Part shown: in pieces, positions 41,245 through 50,960 of the stretch | How positions within the stretch are numbered: position 1 is the first letter of the stretch | Layout: each line of letters starts with the position of its first letter | From: an uncultured Prevotellaceae bacterium | GTDB lineage: Bacteria > Bacteroidota > Bacteroidia > Bacteroidales > Bacteroidaceae | Length of the DNA: 53,397 bases | Assembly: GCA_902768785.1 (NCBI GenBank) | Contig: CACXMM010000021.1 | Coordinates: forward strand, 1 to 53,397 | Direction: 5' to 3' | The notes under the pieces: generated by a model | What the model was told of the DNA's origin: nothing | Database searches by the model: none | Seen by the model: the letters and a program-made list of their open reading frames with translations, nothing else | Position numbers and translations under genes: made by a program

Positions 41245-41314
41245 AAATCATACAAAATCCAAACAAAATCCAACAAATAAGCCATATGGAATTTTGTAAG
41301 ATTTTGTATGATTT
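41245..41314. repeat. 15-base perfect inverted repeat between glyA and the DUF6078 gene
   Basis: AAATCATACAAAATC (41245-41259) and GATTTTGTATGATTT (41300-41314), with further partial pairing inward. It lies just after the DUF6078 stop (minus strand) and may end that transcript. The rest of 40810-41402 holds only the features listed here. Confidence 0.65.
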
Positions 41315-41402
41315 GCCATTTTCTCTCCGCTTCGCTTTGAGTGACCTTTGGTTCTCGCCGTAGGCGATTTACATAAACATCCAAAAGTTCAATTAAGTAA
41401 GA

Positions 41403-41840
41403 TTAGAAGGGGAACTGGAGCCGTTTCTCGTAGTGGTCGAATGGAGGCGCATCCTGGTAGCCGAAGCGTCTGAAGAGATCGGAGATCTGTTTCTGTTGCT
41501 TCGCGCTGAGCTTCCATTCACCGCTATTGTAGCGGTAGTAATTGCGTTGTCCCAACATCCTATAGAGGGCATTGCGCAGTTGGGTGTAGTGTTCATGACG
41601 CACGCCTTCGAAAAAGCGACTCATTCCCCAAGCCTCCGTTTCGTAGCGTTCAGCCACAAACTTCCTGCACTCGTCACCCTGTAGTGCACGGGGTGTCACA
41701 CAAGTGGCAGTTGTCATGTCTGCAGGTGCATATTGTGCAGCCATGTAGCGCAGACAGGTTTCTTTCATTTTGCATTTTTCATTAAAGCAGAGCACCCATC
41801 CGTTGGGCACATCCTGAAAATTGAAATCTTTGTTAAGCAT
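41403..41840 (-). CDS. DUF6078-type protein
   Basis: 145 residues from the chosen start. Opens with KDFNFQDVPNGWVLCFN, then CKMKETCLRY, later ALYRMLGQRNYYRYNSGEW and a PPFDHYEK end: a pattern I recall for the uncharacterised Bacteroidales family DUF6078. Four cysteines in the first 60 residues (CFNEKC...C) could bind a metal. ATG 41840 fits the family N-terminus; ATG 41885 is also possible; the frame further upstream passes the promoter at 41903-41910 and is not used. Confidence 0.75.
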   Translation of the reverse strand: MLNKDFNFQDVPNGWVLCFNEKCKMKETCLRYMAAQYAPADMTTATCVTPRALQGDECRKFVAERYETEAWGMSRFFEGVRHEHYTQLRNALYRMLGQRNYYRYNSGEWKLSAKQQKQISDLFRRFGYQDAPPFDHYEKRLQFPF

Positions 41841-41902
41841 ATTTTTCAATAGTGGCAGATCCTTGCCGGTTAAAAAGTTTAACATAGAATGATTATCGTC
41901 TG

Positions 41903-41910
41903 CAAAGGTA
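41903..41910 (-). promoter_or_regulatory. -7 promoter box TACCTTTG for the DUF6078 gene
   Basis: The minus strand reads TACCTTTG, before both possible start codons. Confidence 0.6.
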
Positions 41911-42030
41911 CAACTTTTTTCTATGAAATCCAACTTTTTCCCTATATTTGTTTTATTCGTACTCAAAAAAGTACTATGTTTCGTTGGGTTAACACTCTCT
42001 ATTCTTTTTTTATGGCTATTATATACTTTT

Positions 42031-42253
42031 AGACCCCATTCTTAATCAAGATCTACCTGGGTCAAATCATATATAGTTCCCTAAAAAACAACCAAATTTG
42101 GAACACAAAGACTCAGAGACTCAGAGTTTTTTTACTCCATGTACTCTGTAACCCTATTCCTCTGTGTCTCTGTGTCTCTGTGTTTAAATAAACTATTATA
42201 TAGACCCCATTCTTGATCAAGATCTACTTGGGTCAAATCATATATAGTTCCCT
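42031..42253. repeat. 52-bp direct repeats enclosing an imperfect inverted repeat
   Basis: 42031-42082 and 42202-42253 are the same 52 bases with two differences. Each can fold (GACCC...GGGTC; the second copy has the perfect palindrome TCTTGATCAAGA). Between them, AACACAAAGACTCAGAG (about 42102-42118 and on) and the CTCTGTGTCTCTGTG stretch (about 42160-42183) form a ~25-base imperfect inverted pair. No coding frame. It lies downstream of the BspA-like gene. Confidence 0.75.
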
Positions 42254-42279
42254 TTTTTATTCTTCAATTTTTCAATTCC

Positions 42280-44451
42280 TCAATTGTTCAAAATGGCTCG
42301 CCCATTTTGAATATACACTCCCTTCTTGGCGGGTAGCTCGTTCAGCTTACGGCCATCGAGTGGGTAGATGCCCTTGACGGATGTGGCTTTGTTGGGAACC
42401 GTTTCAATGTCGGTGGCGATTCCTGCAAAGCGGGCAGTGAAGTAACCTGGGTCATTGGTACCGCCATCGATGTGGGCATAGTCCTTGTTGCTCGAAGAGC
42501 CGGAATTGTTATAGCTCGTGCCCTGACCACCCACCAGACTGGTGCAGTTCTTGAACATATGAAAGGAGTACATCACAGCATCCGTGGTCCAGCCATTACC
42601 CACATAGATGGTTCGCAGATTGCTGCAATCTCTGAACATGTAATCCATGTTGGTTACTTGGGATGTATTGAAACTGCTCAGCTCAAGATTCGTTAGTCTG
42701 CTGCCATCGAACATATTGCTCATATCCGTCACCTTAGACGTATTGAAACTATTCAAATCCAGGCTTGGCAGTGTGCATTCAACAAACATATTAGCCATAT
42801 TGGTCACCTCGCTGGTGTTCAGGTAATTCAAACCCGTGATGGATTGTAGGTTAGCCATTTTGCTAAACCATGCGTAGGTGGTGGTCGGACGGGCACCAGC
42901 AAACGACGGATCAAAAACCGCCTTGGTCATTTCGTTCCTCATGGCGGCATCTTTCCACTTTGGATTGTTGCTGCCTGTGTTCAGTTCGTAAGAATCGCCT
43001 GAGCGTAAACTGCGTTTTTTGTCATAGTAGAACGTCAGCGTTTTGTTTGACGATGTATAGCAGGCATAGGCCTCTATCATAGCGTCGAAATAGCCTGGGT
43101 TGCTGATGCCGCCATCATTGTGGGCATAGGTCTTGTCCTTGGGATTAGAGGATTTGAACTTCGTGCCCTGTCCGCCCACCAGACTGGTACAGCCATCGAA
43201 CATATCGGCAGAGCTCGTCACGGCATCTGTGTTCCATTCATGGCTCACATAGATGGTTTGCAGATTACTGCAATACCTGAACATCCAGTTCATAGAAGTT
43301 ACCTTGGACGTGTTGAAGCCGATCAGGTCGAGACTCGTCAACCTGTTACAGCCAACGAACATCCAATCCATATTGGTCACCTCGTTGGTCTTCAGATTGC
43401 TGATGCCCGTGATGGACTGTAGATTCGCCATGTAGAAAAACCATGAGAAAGTGGTTGTCGGACGGGCACCAGCGAATGAGGGGTCGAAGACCACCTGAGT
43501 CACACTGACATAGTTGCCGTCAGTTTCCCAACCTGGTTGGTTGGAGCCTGTGTTCATACTGTAGCTTGTGCCAGAGTGAGTACTGCGGTTGCTGTCGTAG
43601 TAGAATGTCAGCGTCGTGTTCGATGGCGTGTAGCAGGCATAAGCCTCGGTTCCCTCAGCAGTGAGGTAGCCTGGATTACTTGTGCCGCCGTCGATGTGGG
43701 CATAGGTGACGTCCTCATGTTTGGTATCGTAGGTCGTACCTTTGCCACCCACCAGACGATGGCAGCCATCGAACATATAACTAGAGCTCGACACAGCTGC
43801 TGTACTCCACCCACTACCCACATGGATTTTTACCAGTTTGCCGCAATACTCAAACATACATGTCATATCGGTCACCTTTGACGTATTGAAACTGCACAAG
43901 TCAAGAGTTGTCAGGCTTCTGCAGTAGTCGAACATACGTGTCATATCGGTCACCATAGACGTGTTCCAGTTGCTCAGGTTAACGCTTGTCAACTGTTCGC
44001 ACTCATAGAACATGTCTGACATTTTGACCACCTTAGATGTATTGAAGCTACTCAAGTCGAGGCTCGTCAACAGCTTGCAGTTATAGAACATAGAGGACAT
44101 GTTGGTCACTTCACTGGTGTTCAAATAGCTGATGTCCGTGATGGTTTGAAGATTCCGCATCCAGTAAAACCATTTGCAGGTGGTCGTCGGGCGGGCACCT
44201 GCGAACGAGGGGGCAAAGACCACGTTGGTCACATAATAAGAGATGCCGCTGCTGCTCCATTCAGGTTCGTTTGAACCTGTGTTCAGGTCGTAGGTTTTAG
44301 AGCGTGAACTGCGTTGGTTGTCATAGTAGAAGGTCAGCGTCGTGTTCGACGATGTATAGCAGGCATAGGCTTCGGCAGCGTTGGCGCCGAGCGCGCTCAT
44401 CAGGGTTATCACCATGATAACCATTCTAAAAAGGATAGTTTTCGTTTTCAT
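42280..44451 (-). CDS. BspA-like leucine-rich repeat surface protein
   Basis: 723 residues with signal peptide (cleavage near LGANA). Built of three blocks of roughly 190-240 residues, each opening EAYACYT-x-SN-x-TLTFYYD and followed by DUF285-type repeats such as NTSEVTNMSSMF, SLDLSSFNTSKV. These repeats occur in BspA-like adhesins. The end (SVKGIYPLDGRKLNELP...) is the short C-terminal motif common on secreted Prevotella proteins. Probably exposed on the cell surface and binds host or microbial partners. Start ATG 44451 (MKTKTILF); ATG 44457 also possible. Confidence 0.9.
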   Translation of the reverse strand: MKTKTILFRMVIMVITLMSALGANAAEAYACYTSSNTTLTFYYDNQRSSRSKTYDLNTGSNEPEWSSSGISYYVTNVVFAPSFAGARPTTTCKWFYWMRNLQTITDISYLNTSEVTNMSSMFYNCKLLTSLDLSSFNTSKVVKMSDMFYECEQLTSVNLSNWNTSMVTDMTRMFDYCRSLTTLDLCSFNTSKVTDMTCMFEYCGKLVKIHVGSGWSTAAVSSSSYMFDGCHRLVGGKGTTYDTKHEDVTYAHIDGGTSNPGYLTAEGTEAYACYTPSNTTLTFYYDSNRSTHSGTSYSMNTGSNQPGWETDGNYVSVTQVVFDPSFAGARPTTTFSWFFYMANLQSITGISNLKTNEVTNMDWMFVGCNRLTSLDLIGFNTSKVTSMNWMFRYCSNLQTIYVSHEWNTDAVTSSADMFDGCTSLVGGQGTKFKSSNPKDKTYAHNDGGISNPGYFDAMIEAYACYTSSNKTLTFYYDKKRSLRSGDSYELNTGSNNPKWKDAAMRNEMTKAVFDPSFAGARPTTTYAWFSKMANLQSITGLNYLNTSEVTNMANMFVECTLPSLDLNSFNTSKVTDMSNMFDGSRLTNLELSSFNTSQVTNMDYMFRDCSNLRTIYVGNGWTTDAVMYSFHMFKNCTSLVGGQGTSYNNSGSSSNKDYAHIDGGTNDPGYFTARFAGIATDIETVPNKATSVKGIYPLDGRKLNELPAKKGVYIQNGRAILNN

Positions 44452-44494
44452 ATGCATATCAGTTTAGTAGTTATTTATTCATGTGATTCCGCTG

Positions 44495-44502
44495 CAAATA
44501 TA
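44495..44502 (-). promoter_or_regulatory. -7 promoter box TATATTTG for the BspA-like gene
   Basis: The minus strand reads TATATTTG, 44 bases before the start codon. Confidence 0.55.
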
Positions 44503-44582
44503 TAAATAATCTGCATATATTATCATGATTTAGGAAAAACACTACATTCCTCACCCCTCATTGCACAAAAAAAAACATTTTC

Positions 44583-44613
44583 TTGGAACTTTCATGAACA
44601 ATTCATATCTTTG
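44583..44613 (+). promoter_or_regulatory. Promoter of the serine hydrolase gene
   Basis: TTGG (44583-44586), 19 bases, TATCTTTG (44606-44613), 30 bases before the ATG at 44644. Confidence 0.65.
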
Positions 44614-44643
44614 TAGCGTATAATCTTCATCAAACAGAAATCC

Positions 44644-45984
44644 ATGAAAAGGGTCTTACGCTATGTTGCCATTGTAATCGTCCTTGCCATTATCGGGGGA
44701 TGTATTTACCTGAACAGATTGTTGCCTATCATTACAGGTTATGCTGCGAAGAATCTGGCTTCGGCAGTGTTCGTATCAGGTCGGGAGGCGAAGGATGTGG
44801 AGGCACTTGACCTGAACTTCTCCTTCATTCGCTACACGAGCAACACGGTGGACTATAAGAACAAGACGGTTACCAGTAGGTTTCTTTGGGGTAAATCGGT
44901 GGCGGTGTTCCGCGAGGGCTATGGCGTGACGTTGCTGCGTGGAGCCAGCGTGGATGAGCTGAGGAAACAGCGGTTCCCGTTTGATGTGTTGAACAAAGCG
45001 CATGGGGAACAGGATTCCACCTTCAGGGAAGAACTGCCTGCAGGCGACTCGGCAGTGGCAGCTCGTCTGGCACCTATCGCCAAGGCATTCGTCAGCGAGC
45101 GGGCCTATCATGGTCATCCCTTTGCCTTCATGGTGCTGCACAAGGGTGGGGTGGTAGCAGAGTGTTATGACAAGGGTATTGGCAGGGACACGAAGCTACT
45201 GAGCTGGAGCATGGCGAAGAGCTTTGTGAATGCGCTGATCGGTATCATGGTGAAAGACAGTCTGCTGGACATTCATGCGCCGATGGATATTCCTGAGTGG
45301 CAGGGCGACGGACGAAAGGCGATTACCTTGCACGACCTGATGCAGATGCAGAGCGGACTGGAGTGGAACGAGGACTATGGGGCGCGGTCGGACATCAATA
45401 TCATGCTGCATTGCGAACGCGATATGGGGCTCTTCGCGCTCTCGAAACCTCTTGAGTACGAACCTGGCACGCACTGGAAATACTCCAGTGGCAGTACGGA
45501 CATCGTGATGCGCTATCTGCGCGGTCGCTTTCCTTCCGACGAGGCGTTCCTTAGTTATATGCACACACGACTGTTTGCTCCGCTGGGCATCGTTGATCCC
45601 GTCTTCGAGCCGGATATGAGCGGCACGCCTGTGGGCTCGTCGTACCTCTATGCCACGGCAAGGGATTTCGCACGCTTCGGACAGTTGTATCTCGATGACG
45701 GCTGTGTAGGCAAAGAGAGAATTTTGCCGGAGGGATGGGTTGATTATACGCGCACGCCGGCTTCCCATAGCGGTGACCACTATGGCTCTCTCTTCAGACT
45801 GAACGGTAATGGTAAGTTTCCCGACGTGCCGAAGGATATGTACTATTGCGACGGACACGACGGACAGAATATCTTTATCTTCCCTTCACAACAGTTTGTG
45901 GTGGTCGTCTTGGGCTACTCTCCCAAGCCTGACCATGTGATTGATTTCAATGCGCTCCTGAGAGACATCCTGTCTCTTTTGTAA
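44644..45984 (+). CDS. Beta-lactamase-fold serine hydrolase
   Basis: 446 residues with an N-terminal membrane helix (about 7-22) and no lipobox I trust. The SxxK nucleophile is in LSWSMAKSFVNAL; YSSGS replaces YxN; HDGQNIF stands at the KTG position. This matches the class C beta-lactamase / 6-aminohexanoate-dimer hydrolase (NylB-like) group, which acts on esters or amides. Substrate not known. Single gene with its own promoter. Confidence 0.88.
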   Translation: MKRVLRYVAIVIVLAIIGGCIYLNRLLPIITGYAAKNLASAVFVSGREAKDVEALDLNFSFIRYTSNTVDYKNKTVTSRFLWGKSVAVFREGYGVTLLRGASVDELRKQRFPFDVLNKAHGEQDSTFREELPAGDSAVAARLAPIAKAFVSERAYHGHPFAFMVLHKGGVVAECYDKGIGRDTKLLSWSMAKSFVNALIGIMVKDSLLDIHAPMDIPEWQGDGRKAITLHDLMQMQSGLEWNEDYGARSDINIMLHCERDMGLFALSKPLEYEPGTHWKYSSGSTDIVMRYLRGRFPSDEAFLSYMHTRLFAPLGIVDPVFEPDMSGTPVGSSYLYATARDFARFGQLYLDDGCVGKERILPEGWVDYTRTPASHSGDHYGSLFRLNGNGKFPDVPKDMYYCDGHDGQNIFIFPSQQFVVVVLGYSPKPDHVIDFNALLRDILSLL

Positions 45985-46049
45985 ACTTTAAATTCTTGTC
46001 ATCTTGTTTCTTTTACAGGCAAATGTGTGGAGGTTTGAAATATTATTCG

Positions 46050-46057
46050 TATCTTTG
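46050..46057 (+). promoter_or_regulatory. -7 promoter box TATCTTTG for the GH51 gene
   Basis: Exact TAnnTTTG match, 39 bases before the ATG at 46097. It excludes the longer frame that starts at 46004. Confidence 0.65.
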
Positions 46058-46096
46058 TACCATAATCGCGATTTATTAAAAAAACTACGAGTTAAT

Positions 46097-48109
46097 ATGA
46101 TGAAAAGGCAATTCCTTTTGGCCGTCATGATGACAGCCGCACTGGGCATGTCGGCCCAGAAAGCCATGAACCCGCCTGCCGGGGGAAAGGCGATTAGTGA
46201 TGAATTGATAGGTATCTTCTTCGAGGATATCAGTAGTGCTGCCGATGGCGGTCTCTATGCGGAACTGGTGCAGAACGGTTCCTTCGAGTTCAGTCCTGCA
46301 GAGCGTGACGGATGGGGACCAGGAACAGCCTGGAAGGCCATCAGACCAGGACACTCGCTGGGTTACATGGTACCTCGCATGGACAATGGACTCAATCAGA
46401 ACAATCCCACCTACATGCGTCTGCATATTGAGCGCGTCAAGGAGTATTACGACTACAAGGGCTGGAAAGGCTTCGGACTGCAGAACGATGGCTTCGACGG
46501 CTTCTCGGTGAAGGCTGGGGCTAAATATGATTTCTCTGCTTTCTTCCGTAATGTGGACAACGATACGAAACAGGTTCGGGTAGTGTTGGTAGAGCCGCAG
46601 ATGGGGTGGGGAAAAGACCCGAAACTGCTGGCTGAGGCTACCATCGATATAACAAACAAGGCTTGGAAGAAATATGAGGCTGTGCTGACTCCCTCGGAAG
46701 AGTCGAAGAAGGCTGTGCTGCAAATCCTCGTTCTCAATCAGGGCGAGATGGATATCGACATGGTTTCGCTGATGCCTGAGGATACTTATAAAGGTCATGG
46801 CATGCGCAAGGATCTGGCTCAGGCGCTGGCCGACCTCCATCCTAAGTTCATGCGCTTCCCTGGTGGATGCGTGGTGCATGGAGGTGGTGACGGATTCTGG
46901 GATACCTATCGCTGGAAGACTACCGTGGGACCGAAAGAGCAGCGCCGCGGACTGAAGAACACGTGGGGATACCACCAGAGCATGGGACTGGGCTACTATG
47001 AGTATTTCCAGTTCTGCGAGGACCTGAACATGGAGCCGCTGCCCATTCTGCCTTGTGGCGTAAGCTGTCAGGGTACCAACGGCGGCTGGGGCATGAGAGA
47101 CCAGGCGCAGGATGTAGTGCCCATGAGTGAGATGGACGAGTGGGTGAACGAGGCTCTCGACTTAATAGAGTGGGCCAACGGCGACGTGAATACGAAGTGG
47201 GGTAAGGTGCGTGCTGAAGCAGGACATCCGAGACCCTTCGGACTGAAATACCTGGGCATCGGTAATGAGGAGCGTATCTCACCGGAGTTCATCGAACGTT
47301 TCAAGTATATGTATGAGCGTATCACAAAGGCTCATCCTGAGATTGTCATCGTGGGAACGGCGGGTCCTGGCTCACATCCTGGTAACCGTGACTTCGAAGC
47401 AGGATGGAAACTGGCTGATGATCTGGGAATGCCCATTCTTGACGAGCACTACTATGAGCCGCGCGACTATTTCCTGAAGAGTCGTCAGTATGACAAGTAT
47501 CCGCGTGACCGTAAGACGAAGGTGTATCTGGGTGAGTATGCCGCCAAGGACAAGAAACTGATCGATGCGTTGGCTGAAGGGCTTTACCTGCTGCATGTGG
47601 AGCGCAATGGTGACGTGGTGGCCATGACCAGCTATGCACCGCTCTTCGCAAGGAAGAACGCCACGAACTGGAATCCCGACCTGATTTACTTCGATAATGA
47701 ACGGCCCTTCCTCACCTGCAGCTACTATATCCAACAGATGTTCGGACAGTCGAGTGGTAATTATTTCTATGGTGACTGCGTTACTTTTGAGGGGGATGCT
47801 GCCGGTGTTCAGCAGCCTGTTGAGAATTCGGCTTATGGACAGTCGGTGGTGCTCAACACCAAGACTCGTCAGCTGTTCGTGAAGATCTGTAATGCCAGTG
47901 CCGATGGCAAGAAGGCAACGATCGACCTCAGTCGCTTTAAGGGCATGAAGAAGATGATGACTAAGACCGTGCTCAGCGGACAGGCCAATGATGAGAATAA
48001 CTTCGAGACACAGCCGATATCTCCGAAGAGTGAGACCATCAAGACTCAGAAGAAGATGAAACTCGATCTCGCTCCGTATTCATTCGTGATGCTACAGGTG
48101 GCTTTGTAG
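46097..48109 (+). CDS. Secreted alpha-L-arabinofuranosidase, GH51
   Basis: 670 residues with signal peptide (cleavage near LGMSAQ). GH51 landmarks: IGIFFEDISSAADGGLYAEL at the N-terminus, FMRFPGGCVVHGG, acid/base Glu in KYLGIGNEE, and nucleophile Glu in VYLGEYAAKD. Removes arabinose side chains from arabinoxylan or arabinan in the periplasm. Not in a visible polysaccharide utilisation locus (no SusC/D nearby). Followed by a strong terminator. Confidence 0.95.
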   Translation: MMKRQFLLAVMMTAALGMSAQKAMNPPAGGKAISDELIGIFFEDISSAADGGLYAELVQNGSFEFSPAERDGWGPGTAWKAIRPGHSLGYMVPRMDNGLNQNNPTYMRLHIERVKEYYDYKGWKGFGLQNDGFDGFSVKAGAKYDFSAFFRNVDNDTKQVRVVLVEPQMGWGKDPKLLAEATIDITNKAWKKYEAVLTPSEESKKAVLQILVLNQGEMDIDMVSLMPEDTYKGHGMRKDLAQALADLHPKFMRFPGGCVVHGGGDGFWDTYRWKTTVGPKEQRRGLKNTWGYHQSMGLGYYEYFQFCEDLNMEPLPILPCGVSCQGTNGGWGMRDQAQDVVPMSEMDEWVNEALDLIEWANGDVNTKWGKVRAEAGHPRPFGLKYLGIGNEERISPEFIERFKYMYERITKAHPEIVIVGTAGPGSHPGNRDFEAGWKLADDLGMPILDEHYYEPRDYFLKSRQYDKYPRDRKTKVYLGEYAAKDKKLIDALAEGLYLLHVERNGDVVAMTSYAPLFARKNATNWNPDLIYFDNERPFLTCSYYIQQMFGQSSGNYFYGDCVTFEGDAAGVQQPVENSAYGQSVVLNTKTRQLFVKICNASADGKKATIDLSRFKGMKKMMTKTVLSGQANDENNFETQPISPKSETIKTQKKMKLDLAPYSFVMLQVAL

Positions 48110-48133
48110 TCATTCTTCGTAAGGTGTAATATA

Positions 48134-48165
48134 TAATAAGGTGGTACTTTGGGGTACCACCTTAT
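48134..48165. terminator. Bidirectional terminator between the GH51 and cobW-type genes
   Basis: AATAAGGTGGTAC (48134-48146) and GTACCACCTTATT (48153-48165) are perfect 13-base arms with a 6-base loop, followed by TGTTTTTA on the + strand. It lies between convergent genes. Confidence 0.85.
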
Positions 48166-48171
48166 TTGTTT

Positions 48172-49389
48172 TTATTTACTTAGACAGGCATCAAGTTCTC
48201 TGGCGATGAGCTCCTTGTCGAGATGCTGACCGATAAAGACAAGCTTCTGCATGCGGTCGCCATACTCTTCATCCCAGTCACGTCGTAAGCCTGGGTTACG
48301 GGCCATGAAATCCTCCAGCTCTGCCTTCGGCATCGTGGCATACCACTGTCCTGCATTGCGGATGTTCACTTGCTTACCCGCTTGCTCAAAGACATAACAG
48401 GTATCTCGCTCGTCTCGGAAATAGCAGATTCCCTTGGCACGGATGACACCCTTCGGCCATTTACGGGCTACGAACTCGTCGAATAGTCCCAGTTCGAATG
48501 GACGGCGACGATAGTAAACGTAGGTACCGATACCGTATTCCTCAGCTTCTCCTTCGTCGTGGTGATGGTGATGATGGTGGTGTTCGTGATGATGGTGATG
48601 CTCGTGTTCTTCATCGTGTTCATCATCATCGTCATCTTCGTCATCATCGTGGTGCTTCTCTACTTCCTCAATCCATTTGGCAGAGGTAGCGACGGTATCA
48701 AAGTCGAACATGTTCGTGTGGATAATCTTCTCAAGCTCAACATCTCCGAAGTTACAGTCGATGATTTCCGCCTTTGGCTGCAGCTCGTGGACGATACTTC
48801 GCACACGTCCCAGTTCCTCAGGAGTCACCTCACTTGACTTGTTCAGCAGTACGATGTTGCAGAATTCAATTTGTTGAATCACCAGGTTCTCGATGTCTTC
48901 CTCGTCGATATTCTGCTTGAGCAGATCCATGCCGCTGCCAAACTCATCTCTCATGCGCAGTGTATCCACTACGGTAACGATACAGTCAAGCCGTGGGTAT
49001 CCTTTCGCTGTCACCTCGGGCGCCATCATCGGAATTGAGCAGATGGTCTGGGCTATCGGACCAGGCTCGCAGATGCCGCTGGCCTCGATGACGATGTAGT
49101 CGAAACGTTGAAGGGCAATCAGATCTTGCAGTTGCTGCACGAGATCCATCTTCAGGGTGCAGCAGATGCAGCCGTTCTGGAGGGCAACGAGCGAGTCGTC
49201 CTGCTGATTGACAATGCCGCCCTGTTGGATGAGTTCGGCGTCGATGTTCACTTCACCGATGTCGTTGACGATGACAGCGAACTTGATTCCTTTCTCGTTG
49301 CTAAGTATTCTATTTAATAAGGTAGTCTTGCCACTGCCAAGATAGCCGGTCAGCAGCAAGACTGGAATTTCTTGCTTATTGGTAATCAT
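48172..49389 (-). CDS. CobW/COG0523 metal-handling GTPase
   Basis: 405 residues. P-loop GYLGSGKTTLLN, the metal-binding CxCC in NGCICC, and an Asp/His-rich linker (about 235-285) with long His runs. The C-terminal half is the CobW_C domain. Such proteins deliver metal, often zinc, to client proteins. It follows pyrI on the same strand by 24 bases, and PyrI binds zinc, so the client may be aspartate carbamoyltransferase. The client idea is inference. Start ATG 49389; the TTG at 49398 is less likely. Confidence 0.92.
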   Translation of the reverse strand: MITNKQEIPVLLLTGYLGSGKTTLLNRILSNEKGIKFAVIVNDIGEVNIDAELIQQGGIVNQQDDSLVALQNGCICCTLKMDLVQQLQDLIALQRFDYIVIEASGICEPGPIAQTICSIPMMAPEVTAKGYPRLDCIVTVVDTLRMRDEFGSGMDLLKQNIDEEDIENLVIQQIEFCNIVLLNKSSEVTPEELGRVRSIVHELQPKAEIIDCNFGDVELEKIIHTNMFDFDTVATSAKWIEEVEKHHDDDEDDDDDEHDEEHEHHHHHEHHHHHHHHDEGEAEEYGIGTYVYYRRRPFELGLFDEFVARKWPKGVIRAKGICYFRDERDTCYVFEQAGKQVNIRNAGQWYATMPKAELEDFMARNPGLRRDWDEEYGDRMQKLVFIGQHLDKELIARELDACLSK

Positions 49390-49413
49390 AATGCTCAATG
49401 ATTCTGCCTCTAC

Positions 49414-49869
49414 TTAAACAAGTTCCACTTTGTTGATGTCCTGCTCCTTGTCGCAGTAGTGGCATTTCAAGACGCCTCGCTCCTTGTCGATAACATGGAA
49501 GACGGTGTCCATGGGTTCATTATTGGTGATACACTTCGGATTGTTGCATCTGACAATGCCTCGGAGTTCATCAGGGGTTTCCACAGTCTTTTTCTCCACC
49601 ACATCGTAATCTTTGATGATATTCAGCACGACTTTGGGAGCAACCACCGACAAACGTGAGATTTCATCGTCGGTGAAGAACTTATCGGTAATCTTGATGA
49701 TTCCTTTCTTGCCCACCTTATTGGATAGGTAGTTATACCCGATGGTAACAGGCATTTCAAGATCTTGTAACCCTAAGAGATTCACTACCTGGAAGGTCTT
49801 GTCGGCTGGTATGTGGTCAATCACGGTGCCGTTCTCTATGGCGGCAACGAGTCTTTCTTTTTTATTCAT
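49414..49869 (-). CDS. pyrI: Aspartate carbamoyltransferase regulatory chain
   Basis: 151 residues. The N-terminal nucleotide-binding domain is followed by the zinc site: Cys in RCNNPKCI and CHYC (four cysteines). Binds ATP/CTP/UTP to set activity of the PyrB catalytic trimers. 31 bases downstream of pyrB. Confidence 0.97.
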   Translation of the reverse strand: MNKKERLVAAIENGTVIDHIPADKTFQVVNLLGLQDLEMPVTIGYNYLSNKVGKKGIIKITDKFFTDDEISRLSVVAPKVVLNIIKDYDVVEKKTVETPDELRGIVRCNNPKCITNNEPMDTVFHVIDKERGVLKCHYCDKEQDINKVELV

Positions 49870-49900
49870 GCATCAAATGATATTATTAATAGTCAAATAA

Positions 49901-50845
49901 TTATAGGATGGTCTTGTCGTTCCTTACCTCATCGAGGGTGATGCCAAGGACATCACAGATGATGGCTTCGCGGGCATACAATCCGTTTTGGGCCTGCTGG
50001 ATATAATAGGCATGGGGATTGTCGTCAACATCATAGGCTATCTCGTTCACACGGGGTAGGGGATGGAGAATCTTCATGTTGGGCTTGGAACTGCCGAGCA
50101 TATCTGCACGAAGAATATAGACATTCTTCACCCGCTCGTATTCCATCAGGTCGGAGAAGCGCTCTTTCTGTACGCGAGTCATATAGATAATGTCTGCATC
50201 GGCAATCACTTTCTCGTTGAAGGCGGTGTGCTCTTGGAACTTGATACCGTTCTCCTTACAATAGAGTTTGTATTCGTTGGGCATGGCAAGTTCCTTGGGG
50301 GCCACGAAATGGAATGTGGGGTTGAAATGACGCATAGCCATGATGAGAGAGTGGACGGTGCGGCCATACTTGAGGTCACCCACCAGATAGATATTCAGGT
50401 TCTCCAGGGTCCCTTGGGTCTGATAAATGGTGTACAGGTCGAGCATGCACTGGGAAGGGTGCTGATGGGCTCCGTCTCCGGCGTTGATAATCGGGATGGG
50501 GGCAATCTCACTGGCATACTGGGCTGCTCCTTCGATAAAATGACGCATGGCAATCACATCGGCATAGTTGCTGACCATCAGTATCGTGTCTTTCAGGGTC
50601 TCCCCCTTGGTGCCACTGGTGATCTTGGGATCAGCAAAACCAATCACGCGGGCGCCAAGACGATTGGCTGCGGTTTCAAAACTAAGACGGGTACGAGTGG
50701 AAGGCTCAAAGAAAAGGGTGGCAACGACCTTACCCTTGAGCAGTTCACGGTTAGGGTGCTTTTCGAACTCTTGCGCCATCTCTATCATATAGAGAATTTT
50801 CTCCTTGGAAAGGTCTGCAATCGTTACAAAATTACGTTTTTTCAT
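49901..50845 (-). CDS. pyrB: Aspartate carbamoyltransferase catalytic chain
   Basis: 314 residues, usual length. [13 protein letters not shown] is the carbamoyl-phosphate site, HPSQCMLD and HPLPRVNEI are further signature blocks. Second step of pyrimidine synthesis: aspartate plus carbamoyl phosphate. First gene of pyrB-pyrI-cobW-type on the minus strand. Upstream, TAACTTAG (minus, 50880-50887) is only a poor -7 match. Confidence 0.97.
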   Translation of the reverse strand: MKKRNFVTIADLSKEKILYMIEMAQEFEKHPNRELLKGKVVATLFFEPSTRTRLSFETAANRLGARVIGFADPKITSGTKGETLKDTILMVSNYADVIAMRHFIEGAAQYASEIAPIPIINAGDGAHQHPSQCMLDLYTIYQTQGTLENLNIYLVGDLKYGRTVHSLIMAMRHFNPTFHFVAPKELAMPNEYKLYCKENGIKFQEHTAFNEKVIADADIIYMTRVQKERFSDLMEYERVKNVYILRADMLGSSKPNMKILHPLPRVNEIAYDVDDNPHAYYIQQAQNGLYAREAIICDVLGITLDEVRNDKTIL

Positions 50846-50930
50846 TGATGTAGAGCGTTATATTTTCAATTTCGACCGCTAAGTTACGCATTATTTTTGA
50901 TTTATGAGGGATAAATTCAAAGATTTATTG

Positions 50931-50938
50931 TATTTTTG
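50931..50938 (+). promoter_or_regulatory. -7 promoter box TATTTTTG for the PBP gene
   Basis: TAnnTTTG match 22 bases before the ATG at 50961. Confidence 0.6.
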
Positions 50939-50960
50939 CACAAAAATAAGAAGAGTAGTC

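Noticed and set aside
48498-48837. Plus-strand frames rich in Val/Met/Ile opposite the cobW-type gene
   Set aside because: They are the complement of the His/Asp-codon run of the GTPase.
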